A stretch of 64,000 nt of DNA, taken from contig OX326960.1 of the NCBI GenBank assembly GCA_946800325.1, forward strand, positions 37,973,629-38,037,628. The letters are read 5' to 3'. The translations under genes were made by a program, and so were the position numbers. Positions 35,300-47,521 of this stretch are shown here, one piece after another. The notes beneath the pieces were generated by a model. The model saw only the letters and a list, made by a program, of their open reading frames with translations. It had not been told where the DNA came from and made no database searches. Numbering within the stretch: the stretch's first letter is position 1; every line of letters starts with the position of its first letter. This DNA is from Luzula sylvatica. Taxonomy: Eukaryota > Streptophyta > Magnoliopsida > Poales > Juncaceae.

Positions 35300-36050
35300 A
35301 AAAAAATTTCTTCATATTTTCTTATTATTATTATGTTTTATCTGAGTATTTCTTCGATAAATCACAACATTTTTTATGATACAATCCAGACATCTAAAAA
35401 TCAGGTTATTTTGAAATGTTAAAAATTTATATTAGAAAAATATTTTCCTACATTATATATAACATGTATATGAAAATTATTCTTGTTTCCGTATTCGTAT
35501 TTTTATTTTACCTGAAAATTATTTGTATTTCATATTCGTGTTTCGTATTCCTATTCACATCGTGTATGTTGATTTGTATTCATGTACTCGTGTAATATTC
35601 TTGTTCGTGTATTCATATTCGTATTTCAATTTATATGTATTCATATTTTTATTTTTATTTATAAATTATTTGTATTTCACATTCCTTTAAAAAAAATCTC
35701 TAAAATTGTTGTGTTTGGGAACGGGTCTTGTCGTCTAATAAAGCGTACAATTTTCGTATTCTTATTTTTTTTTCGTGGTTTGTGTTTTGTATTTTGTATC
35801 CGCATCTTGATAATGACGATGATTAACACATCCTAATTTTTGTAATATATCGAATTGTTCATATTTTTACTTGTATTTGTATTTGTATTTCGTAGTCGTA
35901 TTTCGTATTCATATTCGCATCCGTGTCTGTATATCCGTATTCTTATATTCGTGTATTCTTATATTTGCATATTCATATTTTGTATTCGTGTGATTTTGTA
36001 TTTCGTTATTCATAATTCTTAATTCCTAAATTTATACAAATCAACAATAA
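35300..36050. repeat. Low-complexity TTCGTATT-rich stretch
   Basis: Irregular repeats of GTATTCGTATT and TTCATATTCG run for about 550 bp from 35480. It may be the body of the Helitron ending at 35261. No gene. Confidence 0.5.
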
Positions 36051-36239
36051 TAATAAAAAGGGAGAATTTATACATTTACCCTTCTGAAAAGCCAAAATAT
36101 CATGCATACCCTTCCAAAATTCACATATCAATTGGACTCTTCCAAAAAAAATTTGTAAGGGGGATTTACATATTTACCATGCTATAAACCAAAAACCCTT
36201 AATTCGACACATCTTTATACAAATTATTGAAAGCAAAAT
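36051..36239. repeat. TIR-like fragments of the TTTACCCTT MITE family
   Basis: Two left-end-like starts, GGGAGAATTTATACATTTAC at about 36060 and GGGGGATTTACATATTTACC at about 36158, resemble the ends of the MITEs at 39974 and 42744. Right ends were not seen. Confidence 0.5.
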
Positions 36240-37863
36240 AAATGTAATTCAAAAACCAACACTGGCCAGCGTCGCTAAAGCCAGCATGGCATATTCTGTG
36301 TTTGCCGCATAATGCCAACACATCCCATATTGAAGCCAATTCCATCAACTACAAAATAAACATAATATAAACAAATTATTGAACGATCATTTCAAAATTA
36401 TCTGAAAAACCTAAATTACGAACCCTAACCCTAATTATCAATAGATAAAAATTAAAATCCAAAAAAAATCAATTAATAAAAAAAAAAAGGTACCGGTTGA
36501 TGCGAAATCGTTCTTGCACATCCATGAGATGAGGTGACGCGAACAAACCTTCGGTTAAGCTCGACCCTTACCAGATTAGAGACGTGATGTACCGAATCAA
36601 AGCATTAATGAGATCGATGAACTCATAGGCACCAGACTGTCCCAGCTCACCTTCGCCTACAAAACCAAACCATGAGATTTAAAACCAAAATGGAGACGAT
36701 TACAAAATAATAAAATATTAATACACGCCAACCTTTTGTTTTATGAGCCCCACATTCTCTTCCTCCAAGCGAGAAAATATATTATCCAGATCATTTGTAT
36801 AAGCTTTTAATAAAACAAATATTAATAAATCCCAAATTATGAATTGTAAAATTAATCGGGTTAAATTGAAAAAGTGCTTGTTTCCTAGTTCTAGATCAAG
36901 CTGCAGATTCTTGATTTTTAATCAATACCGAGCTGTACTAATAATGACTCACCAACATCTGAAAAAAAAAAAAAAAAATGCTCCAAACTGAATTCAGAAA
37001 CTATAATGCGGGAATTCATAAACTATATTTACATTTCTTTTGGAAAAATTGAATGAATATATCGACAAAATAAGCTCCTTGGTATTTCTCACCGTCAATA
37101 TCAAAATTGCCCCAAATTCCTACCCAAATTGGCAAGTCGTTATAATCTGAACAATTTATGCGAGCTGTATAAATCAATAATATTCAGATATATTGAATAA
37201 AACTGTGTACCTCGTCGATTCAAATCTGTGAAGACCAATTTTTTTTTTATAAGAATGCATGTTTAGAACCAACCTTGCAGAAAATTGGACCTAAATTTGA
37301 CAAAATTTGAAAACCAGTGACACGCGAGATCAATTCAATAGATTTGACAGCAAATTTAATTAATTTCGACACAAACTAAGACCAAATGCGGGCCAAAACT
37401 AACACAAATTGGACCAATTTCTATTCAAATTCAAGCAAGATCTACCTAAAAATGACCCAAACTCAACCGAGAGGCAGAAAAAAGAAAAGAGAAGCAAAGA
37501 AAGCAAAAAAAAAAAAAAAAAAAAAACTTAGAAATCATTTCAATAGGTCTGAAACTAAATTTGATTAATTTCAACACAAAGTAAGACCAAAAACGGAGCC
37601 AAAACCAACCAAATTCGACCAATTTCGATAAAAATTCAAGCAAGATCTACCTAAAAACTGTTCGAAACTCGAGTAAGACCTACCTAAAAACGACAGAAAC
37701 TCGACCCAGTGGCAGAAAAATAAAAGAGAAGCAAAGAAAAAGAAAAAAAACCTTACAGAGACAAAGAGGAGGCGAAAGGAAGAGGAAAAAGAATGTAGGC
37801 TGCCGTCCGGAATCGATTTAACCTTCCAAGAGTTCCGACGTCGTTCTCCATCCGCTGCTCCAT
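36240..37863 (-). pseudogene. Possible gene or captured exon fragments
   Basis: On the minus strand several short open segments have plausible splice borders. An ATG exon runs 37863-37757 (starts MEQRMENDVG, then donor GTAAGG). Another open segment is near 37150-37070 (LPIWVGIWGNFD). One near 36800-36735 is coiled-coil-like (FSRLEEENVGLI, then GTTGGC). An 85-nt piece near 36655-36571 lies between TTTGTAG and GTAAGG. No family was recognised and the segments were not joined with certainty. A 205-bp tandem repeat and MITE-like ends nearby suggest a transposon-captured or decaying locus, but a real small gene cannot be excluded. Confidence 0.3.
37330..37745. repeat. 205-bp tandem duplication
   Basis: CAAGCAAGATCTACCTAAAA occurs at 37432 and 37637; flanking words (CAATTCAATAG.T, CACAAA.TAAGACCAAA, AGAGAAGCAAAG) repeat with the same spacing. 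A 22-A run separates the copies. Confidence 0.8.
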
Positions 37864-38039
37864 CTCAGCTCGATTTCCTTCGTTCTAGGGTTAGGATTTG
37901 TGCATCTTTTTTTGCGTTTTTCTTCGTCGTTTGAATGAACAGAGAGAAGGGGGGATAAGATGGGAGCAAGGAAGGGATTATATTCAGAGAAGCTACAGTA
38001 ACTACGACTACAGTAACTACGACGTGGAAGCGGGATTTT

Positions 38040-38375
38040 ACGGCCCAATGTTACCGATTAGATCTATTAATAATATTGGGTTATATATTCAGCCTCCATA
38101 CTCAAAATAACGTTTTTGATGAGATGGCAAAGAAGCAACTAGTGAATTGATTAGTATTCTTAATTAATTTAATTATTAATTTAATTAGCTGTTTAATTAA
38201 ATTGGCACGTCAATTAATTTATACTAATATTAAAATATTATAAAATATTTACATATCAATTAATATTTAATTGAATCAATTAGAAAAATTAATCAAGTCA
38301 TTTAACTATTTTTTGTCATTTCATCAAGTGGGTTGGGACGATTTTGGGGGCCAACTATATTTTCTAATGTTATAT
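38040..38375. mobile_element. MITE-like element
   Basis: Opposed arms TTGATGAGATGGCAAAG and, on minus, TTGATGAAATGACAAAA, with CCCAACCC and GTTGGCCCCC outside them, match the family at 34747-34991. Confidence 0.5.
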
Positions 38376-38616
38376 TATGAGATTTGCAGGTTATGCAAGA
38401 AAATCTTATTAACCGTCTAAACAAATAAAGAATGAGTTTCATAACAACACGGAGTTTCGAAACCTTTCAGTTACTTTTTGAAAGTTTTTACTGTTCATCT
38501 TCTTCAACATTGAAGCCTCCTAACTAACCCACCTCTTAGAACAACTGAATGAATCAATTATTAACAGACCACAATAAACTAACTTAAAAATTAACAAATA
38601 ACCAATGAATTAATCG

Positions 38617-39597
38617 TCAGTCTTGTCTCTCTGGTACCGGTGTCGGTACCGTTACCGTTACCGTTACGGGCGTTGGAACCGTTACCGGCGTTGGAACCGT
38701 TACCGTTACCGGCGTCGGTACCGTTACCGGTACCGGTATAGGTACCGGTACCATCTCAGGCTTAACAGCAGAAAGCGGCAAAATAGCCAATGGTTCGGTA
38801 CGACCGACACGATCAACGTTCTCTGTTCTATACCGTTCCATGTAACTCCTCACCTCCTCTGCGATCATCTCTCTCATAATAACCATTAAGCCCATCATAT
38901 CGTTCTTCTCCACTTCCCCCTCCAAGTTCCTCTCTCCTGGAATTTCACCAGGTGGACCCAAACTCAGGGAGGTCTCTGGTTCTGGCATTGATGGATGCCT
39001 ATCTTCTGAAGACGAGCATAATCGCTTAGGTGCTGATTCGGAATCTGATTCTACTTGCTGATAGAGGGGATTAGGGTTCGGGTAGTGAGATTGCTGGAGA
39101 CGTCTCCTCCTTCGAAGAGACGAATTCCAGTGATTCTTGATTGAGTTGTCGGTACGACCCGGCAAGAGGCGAGCAATGGTTGCCCATTTGTTTCCGTACC
39201 TATTTGAATTCATGAATTTGTAATGTAAATAAACTGATGATTTAAAAGATAAAACGTATATGAAACGAAACAAAAACAAAAAAAAAAAACTTAAAAACAC
39301 TAGGTCAAAAATTCAAAACAGAGAGAATCAGAGAAATACATACTTAGCATGAGCTGCAACAATAGTGGCATCTTCAGCTGGAGTAAAGGGTCGGTGATGA
39401 ACGGACGGACTAAGCTGGTTACACCACCTAAGCCGGCATGATTTCCCAGACCTTCCATGAATCCCCTCGCTAATCAAACTCCAATTTCTCGCTCCGTGTT
39501 TCTCGACGAGCCTCGTCAGCATGGCATCCTCTTCAGGACTCCATGAACCCTTCACCCTCTGCATGGTACTTGGGTCTCCCGACGATCCTTCTAGCAT
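38617..39597 (-). CDS. R2R3-MYB transcription factor, subgroup-22-like
   Basis: 278 aa from two exons, 39597-39344 and 39199-38617 (donor GTATGT, acceptor AATAG; the split Lys codon restores AKYGNKW). R2 spans residues about 15-62 and R3 about 68-114, with the regular Trp spacing (one Phe replacing the first R3 Trp) and WCNQLSP between. These, with the linker and DNA-recognition helices, match the MYB44/MYB70/MYB73/MYB77 group. The C-terminal [11 protein letters not shown] (196-206) matches the group's conserved motif, and TSLSLGPPG (161-169) is EAR-like, suggesting possible repression. Relatives act in ABA, auxin and stress responses; that role is inferred. Oddity: residues 235-275 are an alternating Val/Pro/Thr tract encoded by a minisatellite. 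An intron inside R3 is unusual for this mostly intronless group. A second Met at residue 12 could also serve as start. Confidence 0.93.
38637..38755. repeat. Coding minisatellite in the MYB C-terminus
   Basis: Variants of GTACCGTTACCG and GGCGTTGGAACCGTTACCG repeat about ten times. Units of 6, 12 and 18 bp keep frame and read Val-Pro/Val-Thr on the coding strand. Confidence 0.9.
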
Positions 39598-39973
39598 CTT
39601 TTTACTTTTTTTGTACTTTGGTACTTAGGTCTTTTTTCTTCTTCTTTCTCGTTTCTTCTTCGTGAGGGCTTGAGTTGCATGGAAATGCGTAGAGGGGGGT
39701 TTAAAAGAGGGAGGAGACTGGAGATGGGTTTTGTTTGTTTGATTTGTTGGTTAAGGAGGATTAGGTGGCGGGCGGTACTTTAGGGGAGGAGGGGGCGGTT
39801 TCGAGTTCGCTATCACAAAACTACCGTTTCGATCGGCGTTTCTTCAGGTCTTGTTCAGTTGCTTTGTAGAAGAAAAGAGGCTCACTCGCATGAACCGTAA
39901 ACCGCTCACCAATTTACCCTTTTTTCAAGGGCCTTTCTGCAAATTATCAATGTTACGTGTTAATTTCATAATT
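39598..39973. other. Upstream region of the MYB gene
   Basis: Likely 5' UTR and promoter of the minus-strand MYB gene. Pyrimidine-rich on the coding strand near 39690-39720, with TTTTAAA at about 39697. No verified element. Confidence 0.4.
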
Positions 39974-40671
39974 GGGAGATTTACATATCTATCCTTTCTT
40001 AAACTTAAAATTACATATTTACCCTTTTTTAAATTAAATTATCATATTCACCCTTTCATAAATCTAAAATATCATACTTACCCAAAAATTAAAAACAATC
40101 TAATTTTTCCGTTAAAATTAACGGTCACCTATTTTACTCTTTACAGATTTACCCTTCTAAAAAACCAAAATATTGTATTTACCTTTTTAAAAATAAAAAT
40201 ATCATATTGATCCAAAAAATATAACAATATAAACACAAAAAATACATGAATAAAATTCCAAAAGAGAATTATTCTACCAATCTCAAATGACAAAAACAAA
40301 AATGTAAAATATATAGCTACGTTGCAAATATATAATCATAACTAAAAATATTATTAAATTATAGGGTATGATTTTTTCTTGTCGAGTGAGTAAGGGTACA
40401 TGTGTTATTTTTATTATTGAAAGATAAATACGATATTTTAATTTTTAAAAGGACAAATATGATATTTTGTAATAATAAGGGTAAATATGCAAATGGTAAA
40501 ATAATAATTTTAAATGTTGACCGTTAACTTTAACTGAAAAATTGGATGATTTTTAATTTTTGGGCAAATATGATATTTTAGATTTATTAAAAAGTAAATA
40601 TGATATTTTTAATTTTAAGAAGTATAAATATGTAATTTTAAGTTTAACAAAGGGTAAATTTATAAATCCCC
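39974..40671. mobile_element. Foldback MITE copy A, ~10-bp TSD
   Basis: The two halves are long inverted repeats: GGGAGATTTACATATCTATC.. against GGGGATTTATAAATTTACCC.. on minus, with TTAAAATTAACGGTCA in each arm. It is flanked by TTTCATAATT (39964-39973) and TTTCACAATT (40672-40681), a 10-bp direct repeat with one mismatch, which suggests a Mutator-type MITE. Copy B is at 42744. Confidence 0.8.
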
Positions 40672-41120
40672 TTTCACAATTTTTCCCGAAACCACTGAAC
40701 TTTTTTATGTTTACAAAATTATGTATAATTTTGATAGGTTTTATACCAATTGTATGATAAAATAAGGGTGAATTTGCAATTGTTTATTTAATAAATTGCC
40801 TGCTCTAAACGTTTGAACTAACTTATGTGAGTTTTTAATACTTCGGTTTCTTTTGGGGCCAAGTATATTTTCCCTTATATTAACTACAACCTGTCATGTT
40901 ACTTATGTGACATGATCAAGCCAACGAAACCATGACATGTCAGCAAGTTATGTGACGTGGAGTGTTCTTATTGGGTAAGTTACTACACCTGTACCACCTA
41001 ATAGTTTCTCCATGATTAATGGTACGGGCATGGTTGGTTAATAGATGTTGTCCTCTTATTTAGGATATTAAAAATGTCAAATATCAATCAAAATCTCTAA
41101 CTAAAATTTCTATTACTTGG

Positions 41121-41503
41121 TTTTAAATCATCCAAATTTGTCGCATAATAATTCGATATAGTTTTCGTTGGTCCGTTATCATCGAATTATAACAAATATA
41201 TAATGTTACACCTCTTCGATTCCAACGAACCGTACATAACTAGTTTTAAATCATCCAAATTTGTCGCATAATAATTCGATATAGTTTTCGTCGGTCCGTT
41301 ATCATCGAGTTATAACAAATATATAATGTTACATCTCTTTGATTCCAACGAACCGTACATAACTAGTTTTAACTTTTAAATAATCCAGATTTGTCGCATA
41401 ATAATTCGATATAGTTTTCGTCGGTTCGTTATCATCGAATTATAACAAATGTATAATGTCATCATCGAACCTCTTCGATTCCAATCAACCGTACATAACT
41501 AGT
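41121..41503. repeat. Three tandem repeats of 123-130 bp
   Basis: Units start TTTTAAATCATCCA at 41121 and 41244, and TTTTAAATAATCCA at 41374; each holds TTTGTCGCATAATAATTCGA and ends ACCGTACATAACTAG. The 130-bp spacing reflects a 7-bp insertion. Few substitutions separate the copies. Confidence 0.95.
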
Positions 41504-42743
41504 TATCAACAATTCTATGTTTCGAAAAAAAAAATGTACGGCGGACACAATTAGTTAATTAATTAAAAAACAATCAGATAAAATCGGTCCATAACAAATA
41601 CATCCATAATTTTGTCATATGACTTGGCGTATTATCATTGGCTCAATCCATGATTCACATAAATATATCAAATAATTTTAGTTTAATTAACATAAAACTA
41701 AAATACCAATGAATTTGCTTAGTTTAGAATCCTATAAATTTATGAAGGTGACACGTCAACAAGGGCAGGTTGGTGAACTGACAAATGGGATCCACATGAC
41801 CTGGTACCAAATTGTACAAACTTCCACCTTACCCCTTTTATTTCACGTTAATTATATCTTCAATTAATCTACTTTTTTTTTTTCATTTTTTTTTTCTATT
41901 TATTTCTGTCCATTTCATCAGATTTACCCTTTCAATTGAGGGAAATTATAATTATAATTATAATAATTTTTATTGTACTATTACCAGATTGGAGTTTTTT
42001 TTCCTTTTTTTTTTTGCAATTTATTTTGTTTCTATAAGTTGACTATAGAGAAAGGAGAATTTAATGAGTACCCTTACTAAACCTTAAAATATCAGATACA
42101 TACTCCTCAAAAATAAAAATACCCAAAATTATCTAGATTTTTATCGAAATCCCCAATTTTTTTTTTTTAATCAATGGATGTATTTAGAAAATTGACATCA
42201 AAGACGCAAATAGGATTATTTACGTAAAAGAAGATCGTTGCATATTTTGTTATGTCGAGTTAGTTCGGATAGTTTGAGTAGACTTTGACTTGAAAAAAAT
42301 ATTATTTTGTATGAATGAATATTTTTGTTGGACATCAAAGACGCAAATATGATTATAAATGAAAATAAGTTATTTGCGTGTCATATGATTATTTTTAAAA
42401 TTAGTTGCTATGGTCAAAGACAAAAATAGAGAACAAAATATATTCTTTTTGACTTGATTTTTCATTCTCAAATTTAGAAAATAATCATCAATTCTAGAAT
42501 GTTTTTTAAACTGAATATTTGAATTAAGTAAAACAGAGAGAATATGGATGAATCATTCTAAATCTTTAATTATTTATATTGATGTTAGTTTCTAATTAAT
42601 AGATGAGAATTTTATAAATATATTCCATAATTAAAATGGTATTTCAATTTTTTGATAAAAATATAGATAAATAATTAATATTCTCGACTCAGAAATATCA
42701 GCTTTAAAATAACGTTCCTTTTATGAAAACATTTAAAAGAAAA
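41504..42743. other. AT-rich non-coding region
   Basis: No gene was seen. A GACATCAAAGACGCAAATA motif occurs twice (42193, 42336). A TIR-like start GGAGAATTTAATGAGTACCC lies near 42055, of the same general family as the flanking MITEs. Confidence 0.5.
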
Positions 42744-43474
42744 GGGTGATTTACATATTTACCCTTTTTAAAACTTAAAATTACATATTTACCCTTCTTA
42801 AAATTAAAATATCATATTTACCTTTTCATAAATCTAAAATATTATATTTATCCAAAAATTAAAAACCATCCAATTTCATCGTTAAAATTAGCGGTCAACA
42901 TTTAAAATTACTATTTTACCCTTTATATATTTACCCTTCTAAAAATCCAAAATAATATATTTACTCTTTTAAAAATAAAAACATCATATTTATCCAAAGA
43001 ATATAACAATGTAATCTCATAGATAACAATATAAACGCAAAAAATACATCAATACAATTCAAAAAGATAATCATTCTACCAATCTCAAATGACAAAACCA
43101 AAAATGTAAAAAATATGGTTTCATAGAAAAAATATAACCATAACTAAAAATATTATTAAATTGTTGGACGTGATTTCTTTTTGTCGAGCGAGTAAAGGTA
43201 CGTATGTTATTTTAATGATTGAGAGGGTAAATATGAAAATTTTATTTTTAAAGGGGTAAATATGATATTGAATTTTTAGAAGGGTAAATATGTAAAGGAT
43301 AAAATAGTAATTTTAAATGTCACCATTAAGTTTAACGGAGAAATTGTATGGTTTTTAATTTTTGAATAAATATGATATTTTAGATTTATGAAAGGATAAA
43401 TAGATATTTTAATTTTAAGAATGATAAATATGCAATTTTAAGTTTAACAAAGGGTAAATATGTAAATTTCCCCC
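42744..43474. mobile_element. Foldback MITE copy B
   Basis: Same family and structure as 39974-40671: GGGTGATTTACATATTTACC at the left, GGGTAAATATGTAAATTTCC at the right, and the inner words TTAAAATTAGCGGTCA and CACCATTAAGTTTAACGG. The flanks are A-rich and a target duplication cannot be told apart from background. Confidence 0.75.
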
Positions 43475-44204
43475 CAAAAAATAAGACAAGAAAGGATTTT
43501 GTGATATCTTATAATTTGTAGGGGCATATATGATATATATTGAGAATTCGCAGGTGAACCGAGTCCATATAGAAATTTGATAGTGATCTAGAAAGAAGGC
43601 GCTAATTGCGTTTGGGAAGAAAAATGAAACGGCGTAACGGCAAATACAACTGAAAACGAAAGTTTGGCGGAATTCAGTTACCACTCTTTTCTTTCTTCAA
43701 TTTCCCTAATAAATAAATACATAAAAATAGAAAAGAAGGGCCGTTACAGTAACGGCAGGCACCCACTGATTCACCCACTTTTATATGGTAAGGTTGTTGG
43801 GTTCACCCGTTTCTGTTACGCCACTTTGTCTCTTTCCTATCCATTTCCATTCTTTACGTCACTCTGATACAGGCGACATTTACACAAACACCTTGCGTGC
43901 ATCCATTCTCAAAATGAAACGAGCTCGGTAATGGCTGCCATGGACTTCTCTCTGATCCTCGTAGGCACCGAGGTCTGTCTTCCTTTCATCTCTCTCATTC
44001 TTGATTCTCCCTTTATTTGACTTTGATGCTATTGTGCCAACTTCATCTAAAATGTATCCATGCATGCACCTCTTGTGTGGTGAGGTCACCGATTTTGGCG
44101 AAACTGATAGATAAGACCTGGATTTTGGATGATCAATCGTGTTGAATATTTTGTCTTTTTTGAACTAAATTAGGATAATATTCCCCGCTGCGCGACGATT
44201 AATA
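43475..44204. other. Region with an isolated ATG exon-like start
   Basis: ATGGCTGCCATGGACTTCTC at 43931 is in good context and is followed by a short open stretch (MAAMDFSLILVGTE) and GTCTGT, but no downstream exon was found. It may be the stub of a gene cut by the foldback element at 44207. Confidence 0.3.
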
Positions 44205-44206
44205 TA

Positions 44207-45188
44207 AGGAGCATTTTCCCATGTAACCCTGCATGCGAAATAATTTAGAAAAATGATCCATTTTTTCAAAATATTTCAAAAATAATCAAAAACTGATTTT
44301 TAAAAATTCGGTACCAACTAATTTTAAAAACCAGTTGGTTTAGTTAAATTAATTAGTTCAATCAACTTTTAATCAGATCATTTAATAAATCAGAAAAATC
44401 ACCGAATTTTATAAACCCGGTCAAGTATTCAAATTTGTTAAACATTTAGAAATCTCCAAATTTTATCACATCATCACTGTCTACTAATTAATATATTAAT
44501 TAACATGATAACTTACACATGTAAAATAATTAATGACTAATTAACTTACAATAAATATTCATTTGAATTAATACATATAAATTAATACCAACTAATTGTT
44601 AATTATGTACTTTTAGAAATATCATTCTAATAAAATTTATTAAATAAAATAAAGAAAGTGTGTTGGGGAAATGTTGGGGAAAATTAAAATTTTCACTTTC
44701 TTTAAGGCCCACTAAACAATTAGTTACGAATTTTAGTTTACCCCAAGACTTCCCCCAACTCATTCTCTATGTTTTATTTAACCAATTTAATTAGCATGAT
44801 AATTTTACAAACATATAATTAACAATTAATTTATATTAATTTGTATATATTAATTCAAATGAACGTTCATTGTAAGTTAATTAATTATTAATAATTTGAT
44901 ATGTTATTTATCATGTTAATTAATATATTAATTAGTAGCTAGTGATGTTGTGGTAGAATTTGGAGATCTCTAAATATTTAATAAATTTGATTTTTTTTTT
45001 GGTTTTTCGTGCTTTCATTAAAGGTTGAACGGAGTGATTAATTTAACTAAACCAACCAGTTTTAAAAATCAGTTGGTACCGGGTTTTTAAAACTCGTTTT
45101 GGTATATTTTTGGAATATTTTGAAAAAACAAATTATTTTTTCGAAAAACAATTCTATACGGGACGGGATTACATGCAGAAATGCTCCT
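44207..45188. mobile_element. Large palindromic MITE, TA target site
   Basis: Ends AGGAGCATTTTCCCATGTAA and, on minus, AGGAGCATTTCTGCATGTAA are flanked by TA on both sides (44205-44206 and 45189-45190), as in Tc1/mariner-type insertions. The arms pair almost to the centre near 44698: ACCAACTG/CAGTTGGT, AGAAATCTCCAAATT/AATTTGGAGATCTCT and TGTTGGGGAA/TTCCCCCAAC. It is non-coding, 982 bp. Confidence 0.75.
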
Positions 45189-45190
45189 TA

Positions 45191-46440
45191 ATGTAATTTA
45201 TTTTTTTATTTTAATACGAAACAATATTATTTATAATAATATTAATATATTATCTCAGAATAAAATTATATCATGATATATTTATTTCATGAGATGGTTA
45301 AAACTCGACTAAGATTTTATGTTATATAAGCAACAAAAAAAAAAGTTTATCAGATAATAATTCGTACATTAGTATCACTCTAAAATAATAGATGAGATAG
45401 AACATGTTTACGAAAAAAATATATATAATAAAAAAAGCTTATATTATTGTTTTAATTCGTACTAGCATGCAATATCAAATGTAGAGATATTAAACCATAG
45501 CACTACACATAATTAATTATATAATTAATTTAAAATCTCTATGTATACAAAAAAATTAAAAAATTATGCACTATATCGCATTTAAATTTTTAAAAAAAGT
45601 TGAAAAACTAATACCAACATTTAAGCAAAAATATAATTAGTAATAGTAATTTCATGATATATTTACACTTTTAAAAGTAATAATAATATCTTATCTTTTA
45701 TTTTTTATTAATTTTATAAAATTTATTCACAATTTATTATTAAAAACACGAAAATAAGCAACTTAGTATTACGTCTGAAAATTATAGTTTAAAATACTAA
45801 TTATAATGCTTAAATGTTTATTTTTAATTGTATTTTCTTATTTAACTATTTTCACAAATTCAATCTATTTATTATTTTATTTTGGAATTATGTTAATTGG
45901 GTGTTAAATTAAAGAGAGAATTCATGTGAATATATTTGATTAATTTCTAAAATTATATTTCTACAGTACTAATAATATTTATAGTATTTTAATAAGATTA
46001 TATATTATTTTATTAGTGTTTTAACATATGAATTCTCCATAATCCATATATATTCACATTTGATCATGTAACTTATTATGAAATAATCAATAATTGAATA
46101 GAATCTGTTCAACGTGAACCTAGCGAATGACAATATTCCATATCATTATTGTACGATGATGTGGACTTCTAAAAATACAAACCCGAATGTAAATAATGGA
46201 CACATAAATGTCTAGAAAACACTATTTTCATAAAAAAAAAAATCGGTTGTCCCGAGATGGCGGGGAATGGGCTTAAAATGAGGAAGATAATTGTAACTAC
46301 GTGTCAAATTAAGCATTTTTAAATCTTAAGCACTTTTAATAGTATGGATGTGCTAAATAAAAAAGATACGAAATATAAAATAGGAGAGAGATAGAAAAAT
46401 AACACCTCATTTGATTACGGAGTTTGGTGGGCGATTGTGT
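45191..46440. other. AT-rich non-coding region
   Basis: Over 1.2 kb of A/T-dominated sequence without a supported gene, RNA or clear element. Confidence 0.6.
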
Positions 46441-46488
46441 GAGATGTAATCATCTTTTCCGTGTTCGATGGCTGACTCGTCTCACACG

Positions 46489-47508
46489 TGAAAGAAATAC
46501 AGTTTCGGATCAACCGTAAAAGTGTACACAAGGATAAACGAATGTAGTCGTACATTCGTGGCCATAACTTTCAGTGGGAAAATCCAATTAGAATGGTTCA
46601 AATTGGGTTAGATAGATAATGATATTATCTACAACCTTCATATAGAAATATATTTCATATGAACGAAGTATAAGTGTCGTTTCTGTGAAATACCAAAAGG
46701 GTGCAACAGTATGACATACAGTTAGTAAAACAGTCATAACTTTTGCATACGAACTCCAATTGGGCTGGGCCAAATTGGGTTGAGTAGATAATAAGATTAT
46801 CTACAACTTTCGTGTTGGTTGATTTTCTGTCAGAGAAATTTATCAATTTCGTCTGGACAGAATACTGAACAGGTTCATACAGTTTTCTGTGTGAAAGGGT
46901 GTATATTGGATATACATGCCTTTTGGCTAATCCTTATCCTATTAGGTATAAATAGGATTTTCTCTCTCATCTTCACAAGGGAATTCAGAAGGAATTCATC
47001 AGTTGAATCATTCTAAGCAAGTGATTATTCTGCCCAATATACACAAGAAAAGAGCAAATTCAGATTTGATCTTTAGTGAGTGAAAGGGTGCGAAGAGAGA
47101 GAAATCGAGAAAGGAGTTTCTCGAGTAATAGAGAATCGATTAGATCGAGCAAGTTCGCCGGTGCATCGTCTAGGCAGGTGCATCCGCGACCGACGTCTTA
47201 CGACTTACGGTGGATACAAGTAGAGGAGCGACAATTGTGGCTCTTGGATTGTGATCGACTCAAGGAGTGAGAAGACGGTCAACGAACGGTGAAAGACGCG
47301 TGGTATGGGACGCGCGGATTGTCACCAACGTGACAGGAGATAGAAGGCGGCGATCAACCCTTCGTGCGTGATCAATTTCACGCTGGTATAGATCTATCCT
47401 TCTATTCGCATCGTACCCTCGAAGTCATGGCGTGATCTCGGGAATCGGAGAATCGGACCGGGCCTTCATTCCGCTACGCGGGCCCGGAGTCGAGGATATT
47501 CTCCATCA
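46489..47508 (+). repeat. 5' LTR
   Basis: TGAAAGAAATACAG..CTCCATCA. U3 holds two related modules of about 150-170 bp (46560-46710 and 46711-46880) sharing AATTGGGTT, TAGATAAT and ATTATCTACAAC. A TATA box TATAAATAG lies at 46947-46955. Confidence 0.95.
46947..46955 (+). promoter_or_regulatory. LTR TATA box
   Basis: TATAAATAG in the 5' LTR followed by a CT-rich start region (TTTTCTCTCTCATCTTC); the 3' LTR copy is at 54343. The most likely core promoter of the element. Confidence 0.6.
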
Positions 47509-47509
47509 G

Positions 47510-47521
47510 TGGTATCAGAGC
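47510..47521 (+). other. Primer-binding site
   Basis: TGGTATCAGAGC, complementary to the 3' end of initiator Met-tRNA, two bases after the LTR end, as in most plant Copia elements. Confidence 0.9.

Noticed and set aside
46588..47270. 60-65 codon frames in the LTRs (same at +7396)
   Set aside because: They lie wholly in non-coding LTR sequence and are duplicated only because the LTRs are.
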